From Cryptomeria japonica (lineage: Eukaryota > Streptophyta > Pinopsida > Cupressales > Cupressaceae), in the NCBI RefSeq assembly GCF_030272615.1, contig NC_081409.1:911610340-911674339 (forward strand): a stretch of DNA of 64,000 bases. The letters run 5' to 3'. Every line of letters begins with the position of its first letter. Positions within the stretch are counted from its first letter, which is position 1. Position numbers and translations under genes: made by a program. Of the stretch, positions 23,444 through 34,905 are shown in pieces. A model generated the notes under the pieces. The model did not search any database, was not told where the DNA came from, and worked only from the letters and a program-made list of their open reading frames with translations.

Positions 23444-26400
23444 TCAATCAAGAAGACCAACAGAAACTGATGAAGAAATCAGCTTCTCTTGTGGAACTGC
23501 CTTTGTGAACATATCGGCAAGATTCTCACTTGTGTGAATCTTCTCAAGCCGTAACTGACCCTTCTCCAAAACAGTCCGGATGAAGTGGTACTTGAGCTGA
23601 ATGTGCTTTGTCCTTGAATGAAAAGTAGAGTTCTTCGCAAGATAAATGGCACTCTGGCTATCAATATACAATGGGCTATCCTCCTGTGTCTGACCCAATT
23701 CCTCTAGAAAACATTGTAACCAAATCATCTCCTTGCTGGCTTCTGTAGCAGTAACATACTCAGCTTCAATGGTTGAAAGTGCAACAACCTTTTGTAGCCT
23801 AGAAACCCAACTGACTACAGTTCCCCCTATAGTAAAAACATACCCTGTAGTACTCCTCCGTGAATCAATATCACCTGCCAGATCAGAGTCAACAAATCCA
23901 CTTAGAGCAGCATTAGATCCTTTGAAACATAATTCCTTCATAGTAGTTCCTTTCAAATACCGAAGAATCCATTTCACAGCATTCCAATGTTCCATACTCG
24001 GATTACTCATAAACCTGCTCACAACTCCCACTGCATGTGCAATATCTGGCCTTGTGCATACCATTGTATACATCAGATTGCCAACAGCTGATCAATACGG
24101 GATGTTAGACATTTTATTAACCTCTTCCCGTGCCTTTGGGCACATCTCCTTAGTCAATTTGAAATGACTAGCCAAAGGTGTACTAACTACTTTTGCATCC
24201 TGCATGTTAAATCTTTTCAACACCTTCTTTATATACTCACTTTGGGACAAATTCAGGGTTCTATTTTTCCTATCCCATGTAATCCTCATACCGAGAATTT
24301 GCTTAGCTGCATCCAAATCCTTCATAGCAAATGACCTGGCTAATTTATGTTTAAGATCATTTATATGTTGCATGTTAGACCCAGCAACAAGCATGTCATC
24401 AACATAAAGCAACAGGATAATATAACCGCCATTATCAAATCTCTTAAAATGTACACAATGATCAGAATGACATCTATGATAACCGTGTTCAGCCATGAAA
24501 CTATCAAATTTTAAATACCATTGTCGGGGTGCTTGCTTTAGGCCATACAGACTTTTCTTCAACCTGCACACCAAGTTCTCCTTACCTTTGACCTCATATC
24601 CCTGTGGTTGCAACATGTAAATTTCCTCCTCCAAATCTCCATGGAGAAAAGTTGTTTTGACATCTAATTGTTCAAGATGTAAATCATCTGCAGCCACAAG
24701 ACTAAGTACAGTTCTAATTAAAGTCATTTTTACAACTGGAGAAAATATTTCATCATAATCTATACCCTTTTTCTGTGCAAAACCTTTTACCACAAGTCTG
24801 GCCTTATATCTTTTCTGACCTCCTTCTTCCTCCTTCAGCCGATAAACCCATTTGTTAGGCAAGGCTCATTTTTCTGCAGGTAAAGGGACTAAGTCCCAAG
24901 TCTTAGTTTTCATCAAGGAGTCCATCTCCTCTTTCATGCCTAGCTCCCACTGTTGTTTGGCATCTACCTGCATTGCTTCTTCATATTCTTCTGGTTCACC
25001 AAAATCCGTTAATAAAATAGAATACAAAGCAGGAGAAAATCTTTCAAGGGGTCTACTTGTCCTCGTAGAACGTCTAACACTTGCAGGAGTTTGTGGGACA
25101 ATTTGTTGTTGCTGAGCATCAGGTACCTGTGGCATTTCATTTTCAGGAATCTCATCCAACACCACATATTCTTGTTTGTCCTGTTCATGCTTCTTTTCCT
25201 GCATCTGTTCTTTATACATAACCTTCCCATTAAATATAACATCTCTACTTCTAATTATTTTCTTATTTTCAAAATCCCATAACTGATAGCCATATTCATC
25301 TATCCCATATCTAATGAAGGTACATTTCTTAGATTTAGAATCAAGCTTGGTTCTGTTTTCTTTATCAACATGGACAAAAGCTTCGCAACCAAAAGTTTTT
25401 AGAAAAGAATAATTTACCTTTTTACTAGTCCATGCCTCCTTTGGAATACCACCATCCAAAGGGGTTGAAGGTCCTCTATTTATCAAATAGATAGCAGTAT
25501 GTACAACATCAGCCCAAAAATGTAAGGGTAATCCAGCATGCAATCTCATGCTCCTCGCACATTCCATGATGGTCCTATTCATTCTCTCTGACACACCATT
25601 TTCCTGTGGAGTTCCTGGAACTGTCTTCTGCTTTCGAATCCCATTTAAGGAATAGTAATCTTCAAATGCTTTGCTGCAATATTCACCTCCATTATCCGAT
25701 CTGAGACACTTCAACTTTTTTCCTGTCTCATTCTCAACCAAAGCTTTCCATTTCTCAAAAGTTTCAAAAACATCTGATTTTTGTTTTAGGAAATATACCC
25801 ATGTTTTTCTGGTTGAGTCATCAATAAAAATAACATAATAACAATAGCCACCAAGAGATGATACCTGAGTCGGTCCCCATACATCTGAATGTACAAGCTC
25901 TAATTTCTCACTCTTCTTCTCTTTCCCAATCTTGAGAAATCTGACTCTTTTCTATTCACCATAAACACAGTTTTCACATAACTCTAAATCAATCTTCTTT
26001 AGTCCTGGCAATAGATTTTTGGAGTGAAGGATTTTCATCCCTTTCTCACTCATGTGTCCAAGCCTATGGTGCCACATTATCCAATCTGTTCTTGCAACAT
26101 TTATTGTTGTTGTCCCTGCAGTAACTTTATGTGTAGCAGCTAAGGTAGAGTAAGTGTTACCAGTACACAGATATAATGTGCCTACCTTCGCACCTTTAAC
26201 TACTACTAATGATCCTTTAGTGACCTTCCACATACTGTCTGAGAAGGTAACTATGCAACCTTCACTACCTAGTTGCCCTGCAGAAATTAAATTTCTTCTT
26301 AAATTAGGAACATGTCTTACCTCCTGCAGAAACCAGTCATTACCATTCTACAACTTGATCTTTATCTTTCCTTTTCCAACAATTTGTCAGGGATCATCAT

Positions 26401-27379
26401 CACCCAAATATACCTATCCAAAATCACCTTGAACATAATCTAGAAAATATTTTCTATGGGGTGTAGCATGAAATGAAGCCCCAGAATCTATTACCTAGGA
26501 ATTATTAACATTATCCAAACATAAGATTAAAGCATCTTGTAAAGTATTACTTGCAATATTAGCTTCCTTACTGTCATTTTCATTTTTGTCTCCTTCTTTG
26601 TTTTTTCGAGACCAATAGTCTTTCTTTAGATGACCAGGCTTTCCACAGTACCAGCAATCTTTCTTTCCTCTAGATTGAGAGCGTCCTTTCTTTGACTTCC
26701 CTCGTGACTTCTCATTCCCAAGGCCTTTTCCTCTTTCCTTTGATCTTCCTCTGTTCTCCACATTCAAAACACTACTCGATGATGTTGAAGTCTCACCTAT
26801 GCTTTTCCTTCGCATTTCCTCGCTTAGGATAACACCAACAATATCATCAAATACCAAAGTATTTTTACCAAAGACAGAGTTACTTACAGCCATAACCAAG
26901 CTATTCCAGCTTTCTGGCAAAGAACATAAAATCAAGAGAGCCCTAACCTCTTCTACAAAGGTAATTTTTACCAAAGACAATTGACTGGTAATTGTATTAA
27001 ATTCATTTAAGTGCTCCGCTATAGATCCTCCCTCACTCATTTTCAAATTAAACAAACGCTTCATAAGAAATACCTTATTCGAAGCCGAGAGTTTCTCATA
27101 CAACTTAGCCAATGTTGCCATCAAATCTACAATCGTTTTTGCTTCTGTTATATTGAATTCTACAGACGAGGCAAGGCACAATCGAATGGATCCCAGTGCC
27201 TTTCTATCTAAAATATCCCACTCTTCATTTGATATTGTGGTCGGTTTCTTTGCCTTTCCTTCCAATGGCCGCCACAAATCCTTTTGATACAAGTAATCCT
27301 CCATCTGCATTTTCCATAACTGATAATTCTGGCCGTTAAACTTTTCCACCTTGAATTTAGAATCCTCCATTGCTCCCAC
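23444..27379 (-). pseudogene. gag-pol: Copia Gag-Pol polyprotein with six nonsense codons
   Basis: A single frame of 1312 codons runs from an ATG at 27379 to TGA at 23444-23446 with no frameshift. Premature stops are at 26495, 26387, 26348, 25952, 24866 and 24092 (left coordinate of each codon). Gag (27379-26498) ends in a zinc knuckle whose last Cys is Tyr. The protease has DSGA just after the first stop. The pre-integrase segment has the H-H-C-C zinc finger pattern (around 26110-25960). Integrase keeps its Asp, Asp, Glu set (HSDVWG, SDNGGEY, NGVSER). Reverse transcriptase has YVDD, and copia RNase H ends the frame with a DSQSAI and RTKHI signature. The protein would have reverse-transcribed and integrated the element. 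Most stops are one transition from CAG, CGA or TGG. Confidence 0.93.
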
Positions 27380-27417
27380 TCAAATCTGAAAGTCCTGCCA
27401 ATTTACAGAAAAACCTC

Positions 27418-27429
27418 ACTCTCATACCA
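27418..27429 (-). promoter_or_regulatory. Primer binding site of the copia element
   Basis: On the minus strand it reads TGGTATGAGAGT, two bases inside the 5' LTR. This is close to the initiator-Met tRNA complement TGGTATCAGAGC, with one or two substitutions. Confidence 0.8.
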
Positions 27430-27431
27430 AT

Positions 27432-27803
27432 TGTTAGGGTTTCAAGCAGATCCGAAGCAAATATGAACTAACAATTATATGCAGATTTAAATACAAAAGA
27501 TAAAGAAATAAAACAAGACATAGATAACATAGAGATTTAACGTGGTTCACCTAAAATGGGTTACGTCCACCATACACAGCCATCCAATCTTTCTTATTAT
27601 CCAGCAAAAATAGTACATCAACCTTACAATGCCTTAAGCATCCCAGCCGCTTATAACATGTGTTTTTAGAGCAACAAACAAAGTCAGTTTTCATCAATGA
27701 AAAATGGCAAAAAAAATTTTCTCAAGGGCTGCCGCCCCCGAACCCCGATGAGGATACGTGCTGAGTGTACAGTACTTTGCTGATCAGTTGCCACATTTCA
27801 ACA
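27432..27803 (-). repeat. 5' LTR of the copia element (372 bp)
   Basis: It matches the left copy with roughly 6% substitutions over the first 155 bp and lacks two stretches present there. It has the expected TG and CA ends. Confidence 0.9.
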
Positions 27804-27818
27804 ATCTCCCACTTGGAG
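27804..27818 (-). promoter_or_regulatory. Polypurine tract of the chromovirus
   Basis: CTCCAAGTGGGAGAT on the minus strand lies downstream of the chromodomain stop codon. Its 3' LTR is now separated from it by the nested copia. Confidence 0.75.
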
Positions 27819-27864
27819 TCTGATCAGGCTCCACACCGAACACATTCTCCCAAACAAAAGAAAA

Positions 27865-28035
27865 TCATGTCATCTCCTTAGGAATTAGATTCTGATCAAT
27901 GCCTAGCTTCTTAAACTCTGTCTCAAGCACCCATGTAGCTTCAACATCATCCATACCCTGACATTTGATCAGGTACTCCCAATAGGTTTGATGCCTTGTC
28001 TTCTTGGCGATCCTTGAACTCAACACCTTCTCGCC
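27865..28035 (-). other. Chromodomain at the Pol C terminus
   Basis: After the second frameshift the frame encodes a segment with W-E-Y-L-I-K-C-Q-G, then A-T-W, and a terminal acidic helix. This matches the aromatic-cage and W-K-G pattern of chromodomains of plant chromoviruses. In the family it binds methylated histone H3 and guides integration. Confidence 0.85.
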
Positions 28036-31000
28036 TTTGGATTTGGTTTGGCTAGTAGTTGAAGGTTGTTCACATCATCTGATACCTCTAAGTGACTGCA
28101 ATATGAACCTTGAATTGGTCCCTTGTAGGCAACTAAGTCTTCTATGTTGAAAACCGCTGACAATCCTATGTCACTAGGTAGATCCACCTTGTATGAATTT
28201 TCTCCATACTTAGCTAGAATGGCACATGGACCCAACCTTCTCGTTTTCAACTTGTTAGGAGCTCCTTGTTGTAGCCTTGATTTGTTTAGGTGCACCATGA
28301 CAAGATCTCCCACTTGAAATTGTAGATTCTTCCTTCTTTCATCAACTTTTTGTTTGATTTTGTTTGTGCTCTCCATCAATGCTTGCTTGACTGATTCATG
28401 TACATCCTTCATTGACTGAGCAAAGTCTTCTGCATATCCACTTCTTGTTGCTGCACTACCTAAGTCTCTTAGCTCCAAAATATCCCTTGGGTAAACACCA
28501 TAGACCACTTCAAAAGGGCTCTTGCCGGTAGTCCTATTTATGGTGTCATTGTATGCATATTCAGCTTGTGAAAGTACTTGATCCCATGTGTGACCATACT
28601 CTTTAGTAAGGCACCTTAATAAGTTTCCTAAGCTTCTATTCACCACTTCAGTCTGCTCATTTGTTTGAGGATGGTAGGCTGATCCAAAAGAGAGGTTGGT
28701 GCCAAGATTTTGCCAAAGCATCTTCCAAAAATGACTCATGAACTTTGAGTCCCTATCTGAAACAATGCTCATGGGTAAACCATGTATCCTTACTACCTAT
28801 TTGAAGAACAAATGAGCTATTTGGCATGCATCATGAGTAGTCTTGCAAGGCACAAAGTGAGCCATTTTACTAAATATATCCACAATGACATAAATATTGT
28901 CAAACCCCTGCTTTGTCCTTGGTAAACCTACTACAAAGTTCATACTAATGCACTCCCAAGGTCTATTTGGTATGGGAAAAGGTTGGTATAAACCAACATT
29001 TGAAGTACCTTTGGCCTTTTGGCAAACTATACAAGTCTCCACATACTTTTTCACATCTTGATTCATCCTTGGCCAATAATAGTACCTCTGAACCAACTCT
29101 TGAGTCTTATTGACTCCAAACTATCCACTAAGGCTGCCATTATGCTTCTATTGTATGAGATTTTATCTCATTGAGCCTCTAAGCACACAAAGTTGTCCAC
29201 CTCTAAACAATAGTCCATTTTGCAAAGTAAAATCAGAATACTCACTATGGAAGTGATTTTGATACTCCTTACACACCTTGTAGGCATTTGAGAAGTCTTC
29301 ATCCTCTCGGTATAAGTCTCTAAAATTGTCAACTCCTATGCTCCTCAATTGGATTTCTTGGACTGTCAAAAGTCTCTTGCTTAATGCATCAGCAACCTGG
29401 TTTAACTGTCCTTTCTTTTGCTTAATGGTGAATGTGTAGGCTTGCATGTACTCCACCCATTTCATGTGTTTATGACTGAGTTTGTCTTGTGAGTTTAGGA
29501 AACTCAATGCTTGGTTGTCTGTATAGACTACAAACTCCTTAGGAAGGAGATAGTGTCTCCACTTCCTCAAAGCCTGCACTAAAGCATATAACTCCAAATC
29601 ATAAGAGGAGTATTCCTCTTTGCATCACTTAGCTTCTCACTATGGAAATCTATTGGTCTTTCTTCTTGGCTTAGGACAACACCTACCTCAACATTGTTTA
29701 CATCACATTCCACTATGAAAAGTTTCTCAAAACTAGGCAACACTAGTACCGGTTGAGTAGCTATCTTCTCCTTCAAGGTTTCAAAACCTTTGTTTTCTTG
29801 TTCACCCCACTAAAACTTTGCCTTCATTCCACCTCTAATGGTGTCTAACATTGGTGCACATATAGCACTGAATTGCCTAATGAACTTCCTATAGTACTGA
29901 GCTAGTCCATGGAAGCTTCTCACCTCTGTTGCTGACTTAGGAGTAGGCCAATTTACTATGGCTTCAACCTTGTTGGAATCCATCTTAAGGTTTCCTTGAG
30001 ACAACACAAATCCAAGGTAAACCAACTCCTGCTTAACAAATTCACACTTATCCAAGTTCATGGTTAGCTTTTCATCATACAATCTTTGTAGTACATCTTG
30101 CAAATAATTAATATGATCTACCCTATCCTTACTAAAAATGAGAATATCATCTAGGTATACCACCACAAATTTACCTATGAAGTCCTTCATCACCTCATTC
30201 ATGAGTCTCATGAAGGTGCTTGGAGCATTGGATAAGCCAAATGGCATTACAAGCCACTCATAAAGACCCTCTGTAGTCTTGAATGCAATTTTCCATTCAT
30301 CACCCTCCTTAATCCTAATTTGGTGATATCCACTTTTAAGGTCAATCTTGGTAAAGTACTTGGATTTCCCTAAACAATCCATTAGGTCTTCTATTCTAGG
30401 AATTGGGAACCTATATGTGATGGTGATCCTATTTATAGCTCTAGAATAAGTACACAATCTCCAAGTACCACCTTTCTTTGGGGCTAACATGGTAGGGACA
30501 GCACAAGGGCCAATGCTTTTCCTAATTAGGCCTTGGTCTAAGAGCTCTTGGATTTGCTTGGCAATCTCAAAATTTTGTTGGGGAGTCATTTTATAAGCTG
30601 CCTTGTTAGGTAAGGATGCTCCATGAATGAAGTATATTTGATGGCTTATGGTTCGTTTAGGAGGTAAGGTGGCTGGTTGTCCATCACTCGCTATGCCTTT
30701 GAATTTCTTCAACAAGTCTTGAACCTCTATTGGCAATTCTGGCTACTCTTTCTTGTCTTCCTCTTTAGGCTTCATTACTAATGCAAACCCTATACCTTCA
30801 CCTGCCTCAAATGTCTTCAAGAACTATTTTTCACTCACCAAAAGAACATTAGGACCTACTGCCCTCTTTAAACCTTCCTCAAGGATAGACTCAATCTTGA
30901 ATGTGACTCCATCTTTCTTGAATGAGTATGCATTCTTGGCTCCATCATGAATATCTTGTCTATCAAATTGCCATGGTCTTCCTAATAGAATATGGCATGC

Positions 31001-32497
31001 ATCCATGGGTAGGACATCACATAACACCTTGTCCTTATACCTCCCAATGGTAAAATCCACCCATGCTTGCTCATTAACTAGGACATGTTGGCCTTTGTTC
31101 AACCGAGTGACTCTATAGGGGTTTTTGTGAGGTATCCTTTGCAATTTGAGCTTACTCACTGCCTCTTCTGACACAATATTGTTTGTTGACCCTGAATCAA
31201 TGATCACTTTGCAAACTTTATCCATTATCTTGCATTTGATCCTAAATAAGGACCTTCTTTGGCTTGACTCTTCTCTGACCAGTTCTTTGATCAAATTTCT
31301 CCTTATCATCAAGTTGTCACCTACCTCTGATTCTAAGGCAACCTCTGAAGTCTTGTTGCTTGAAGACTCTTCTTGAAGATAGTTCACTCTCCTTTCACCA
31401 CCTTGTGTTGATGATCCCATCTCTGGACACCTATATGATGGATGACCATGTTGGTTACAATGGTAACACTTCATTGTTGCAAAATATGATGAGCCTCTAC
31501 CTTGTTCACTAGATCTTCCTCTAAAACCATTGTTTGATCCCCTTCCTCTATTGAATCCTCCTTTACTAGTGCCACTCTCTTGCTGCTCAGTGAGTTTAGA
31601 CTATCCTTGTGTTCTTTGTTCAGAACTTCTTCCTCCAAAGCCTCCCCTATGGCCTCTATTATCTTTTCCTCTACCCCTGCCTCTATTTCTACTTGAGTCA
31701 TGTCTTCTTTTTAGTTTTTCCTCCACTTTAAGGGCAAGTTGATAGGTTTGATGAACTATTTTTGGGCTCATTAAACTGATTTCTTCTTGGATATTTCACC
31801 GTAGACCATTTAGGTACCTAGCAACCTTGAGACTCTCTTCTTCCAATGCATGAGATCTAAGGCTAATTTTGTGAAACTCCTTCATATAGCTACTGACATC
31901 AAGGTCTTTTTGTCTTACGTTTTGCCTCTTCCTATGAATTTGCACTTCATAGTCATCAGGGAGATAGACTTCTTTGATTTTGACTAACATCCCTTTCCAA
32001 GAAGAGATGGGTGCTTTGCCCATTTTCTTCCTCTCATCTTGCACAAATTTCCACCATGTGAGAGAATCTCTTCTCATCCTTGACTTGGCTACTTTGACTC
32101 TCTAGGCTTTAGTTATGCCTTCACATTCAAAATGGTTCTCCATGCCTTCTATCCATTCTAGGACCACTTCTGCCTCCATCTTACCAGTGAATAATGGCAA
32201 TCCTTCTAATGATTTACCACTTAAGGCCTTCAATGCCTTTAGGAAAGGTTCTTGTTCTAGGATAGGATCAGGTTCAAGTACTTTGTCTATCTTTGACACT
32301 TCTTTACCCTTCCCTTCTTCTCCTTCAACCTTTACCAACACTTCATCTGCCTTGGTTTCAACCTCACCAAGCTTACTCTCCAATTCAAGCAACTTCTCCT
32401 TCAAGAGTCTATTCTCTTCCTCCTAATCATCCACTTTCTTTGCCAACTTTGCATTGGTCACCATGTTGTTATCTCCTATAGATTCCACAGAGGACAT
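27865..32497 (-). pseudogene. gag-pol: Chromovirus Gag-Pol polyprotein, 11 nonsense codons and 2 frameshifts
   Basis: It starts at an ATG at 32497, 24 bases inside the primer site, and ends at TGA 27865-27867. Gag runs to about 31400 and has an intact CCHC knuckle (C-x2-C-x4-H-x4-C, near 31470). The protease has IIDSGS and LLGRPW. Reverse transcriptase has YLDD near 30150. RNase H, the integrase zinc finger, the D-D-E core (with YHPQT) and a chromodomain follow. Stops have left coordinates 32423, 32102, 31796, 31601, 30824, 30743, 29810, 29163, 29148, 29121 and 28797. Frameshifts are near 29615 (one base lost from a G run on the minus strand) and near 28035, just before the chromodomain. The copy is therefore dead. 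Confidence 0.93.
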
Positions 32498-32520
32498 CTA
32501 CTCACCTATCCCAAATCTTA

Positions 32521-32535
32521 TAGGCTCTGATACCA
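32521..32535 (-). promoter_or_regulatory. Primer binding site of the chromovirus
   Basis: On the minus strand it reads TGGTATCAGAGCCTA, the perfect initiator-Met tRNA complement, three bases inside the 5' LTR. It proves the minus-strand orientation. Confidence 0.93.
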
Positions 32536-32538
32536 ATT

Positions 32539-34156
32539 TGATGGGGTTCACCTAGTTTGCTAGCACTTCACCTAGTTGGTGTTTCTCAATTCCACCAACT
32601 CTCCAGGCCTAGTTGCACTCTAGACCTCCAATTCCTTCTCAATCTCTTCTAGGGATTGCTTCTTATCCATTTCAAGGTGTTTGCTTCAAGTGTTTTATCT
32701 AGGAACCCAACCAATTCACAATGCTTCCCATGTGCTCATTATGGTTGTCTTGGCTTCAACTTGTCAAATTGACCTCCTACTATTGTGAGTTGATGCAAAG
32801 GTGTGGGGGTGGCTATTAACATGTTTTTTTTACCTTTTGGGTCCATTTGAGGTTTTCAATCATTAGCTCTCTTACCGATTTCACCATTTTGCCTAGAAAA
32901 GGGCTACAAGGAATTAGCCCTATTAGGCCTCCTAAATCCGGTTTTCTAGGGCTTGAGAGAAAACGTTCCAAAAGACACCACAACAAGATTGGATTTTCTT
33001 CAAAGATTAACCCAACCTCAAGTGATTTTTGTGGTTTTGGTTCCTTATCCCACTATACAATGCCCTAACCCAAAAATGAGGGTTTTTAAGGGTTTCTAGG
33101 CCTTCTAACCGGCAGTGACTGGTCAAGTTTGTGTTTGAGAAAAATATGGTCTTGTAAAGGCTTCCCCTTGCATTGGAAACTCTATACTAACTTCATGGAC
33201 CCCTCCAAAATTTTAGGTTGAGGTTTGGTATCCACCCCTGCACTTTGCACATCAAATTCACCCTCTCCTCTAGCCGGGTTGCTCCTGGACTCACCTAGAA
33301 CAAGGTGACAGTCATATTCAATTTCATCTACAGCACTTGTCCCTGCATATGTACACTATACAAGTGGTTTCCTTCCATGTCCCAATAGGCCATGATGGTA
33401 GCATGGATGGAATCCATGGGGCAACCATTTTACATAAAACTACTATGTACAAGCCAAAACTGACTGTTTGCAAACAAAACCAAGTAAACACTAACACAAC
33501 TTATCTACAAAGTTTGAAATGAAAAAAAATGCTCTAAAACACTCCAAATATACTCAATCCATTACTGGATCAATGGATTCAATCCATTTGTATTCACAAA
33601 TGGAGAAAGATAAGCCAAAATGATGTCAACAAGTCCGAAAATGAGTAGTTTCAGATTGTTGAACTTACAAGAAAAAGACTCTAACCTTGGTAACCATGAA
33701 AGAGAGGGTTTTTATAGTATCCCCAATGTGTGGATTCATTCTAGGGCATTGGGAAATCCCTAACTCCATCGCTAATCAATTTAGGACAAAAGTTGTCATG
33801 ACAACTTTTTGCAACTTTGGACTTTTTGCACTTTTTGCTCTTCTAACCTATGAAACCTATTCTAAGTCATTACTCGTGACTTTTAAAGCATTATTAAGAC
33901 TAATTTAACCCTCCCTAATGCCTATACCAAATTTTGACACTTTTGACCATCAAGAAGGTCAACTACCTACTCAAACCACTACCTAGGTACAAAATGCAAA
34001 CCTAAGAAGAACTAACTCAATCTAGGCCTACATTTCACTCATCACACTCACTCTTGGACCCTCTTGGAGACCTTATTCACTACCTGACTTGGTTAGGGTC
34101 AGTACAAGACAAAATTGAGAAAACTAATAGCCTAAGTCCTAGGTGCTCCTGCACCA
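32539..34156 (-). repeat. 5' LTR of the chromovirus (1618 bp)
   Basis: It pairs with 21304-22913. Its edges are fixed by the primer site on one side and the CCAAC duplication on the other. Confidence 0.94.
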
Positions 34157-34161
34157 CCAAC
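34157..34161. other. Target site duplication, right copy (CCAAC)
   Basis: It matches 21299-21303 exactly. Confidence 0.93.
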
Positions 34162-34291
34162 AAATGCCTTAGAGATTAAAACTTTTGTGTTGAATATTTC
34201 ACAAATGCGGTGATGATTTCAGAGATGTGGCACACGAAACCTATAACTTGCAAAATTCGAGAACAAGAAAAACAAATCAAATTAGAAGTGT
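34162..34291 (-). other. Decayed leader stub next to a minus-strand primer site
   Basis: About 130 bp of non-coding DNA lie between the chromovirus insertion and the primer site at 34292. Before the insertion this was joined to the sequence ending at 21298. Confidence 0.45.
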
Positions 34292-34311
34292 ATTTCACGT
34301 TAGGTTCACCA
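34292..34311 (-). promoter_or_regulatory. Minus-strand primer binding site, same type as at 186
   Basis: On the minus strand it reads TGGTGAACCTAACGTGAAAT. It differs from the site at 186-204 by C-to-T and G-to-A changes in a CCG context plus a terminal base. An LTR-like end lies just beyond it. Confidence 0.65.
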
Positions 34312-34314
34312 AAA

Positions 34315-34905
34315 TGTGCACATTAAAAATTGGGAAATACTGTAATAGACCAAAAACCCAAACCCATTACTAAATTCTCACATGCAATCAATAGAGGAAG
34401 CGATCAAATTCAACAAAAGCAATAAATCAATAAATTGAATGCAAACCAATAATGTAGAACTCATGCAAGTGCCTCTATTGCTCTTCTTCTTCTTGTGTTG
34501 TATATGATGGTGATTGTCAAAATCGTAGCGTCTTTCTTTTAGTGAAGAATTTGAAGACTGTGGTTGTTATTGATAGGAGATCAGGATCATTTTTATAGAT
34601 TTTTGGAATTTCAATGAAGGGTCAAGATTGAAAGACCAACAAAATGATCAACGATGGAGGATTGTTGAGAAAAGTTGATTGATAAATGATCGCTCATGTG
34701 ACTATGATAATTGATTAGTCAAGTGGGTTGATTGATTTGTTAGAAGGAATGGCTAGGTTGTTGACTAAATTGATTGGGAGTAAGGTGGATTGATTAACTC
34801 AACTACAAAAGGTGATTAGCAATGCAACTCGAAGTCAATGGCGGTTAGGAAGAGGGAATAATTAGCCATTTTAAACACATGTTGCAAGAAAATAAATAAA
34901 AGTAC
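34315..34905 (-). repeat. LTR fragment, minus orientation
   Basis: On the minus strand it ends TGCACA before the primer site. A TATA-like TATAAAA lies at 34591-34597. The other end is lost or unrecognised where block B begins. No second copy was found in the window. Confidence 0.5.
34591..34597 (-). promoter_or_regulatory. TATA-like box of the minus-strand LTR fragment
   Basis: It reads CTATAAAAA on the minus strand, about 280 bp from the inferred LTR 3' end. Confidence 0.4.

Larger units (their letters stand above)
22917..27803 (-). mobile_element. Ty1/copia retrotransposon nested in the chromovirus
   Basis: LTRs at 22917-23346 and 27432-27803 flank a primer site, one gag-pol frame and a polypurine tract, all on the minus strand. 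Domain order is Gag, protease, integrase, reverse transcriptase, RNase H, which defines Ty1/copia. The flanks (CATTC on the left, ATCTC on the right) do not form a target duplication. Its right LTR is followed directly by a PPT motif of the chromovirus. Confidence 0.93.
21304..34156 (-). mobile_element. Chromodomain Ty3/gypsy retrotransposon (chromovirus), with nested copia
   Basis: It has two LTRs (21304-22913 and 32539-34156), an initiator-Met-type primer site next to the right LTR, and gag-pol on the minus strand ending in a chromodomain. A perfect 5-bp target duplication CCAAC lies at 21299-21303 and 34157-34161. The LTRs differ at roughly 6% of positions in the first 120 bp compared. Removing the copia element at 22917-27803 leaves an element of about 8 kb. 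Family knowledge: the chromodomain steers integration to heterochromatin. Confidence 0.95.

Noticed and set aside
31471-31701. 76-codon acidic frame in the chromovirus
   Set aside because: It lies in a different frame from Gag; the in-frame reading is the Arg/Gly-rich linker before the zinc knuckle.
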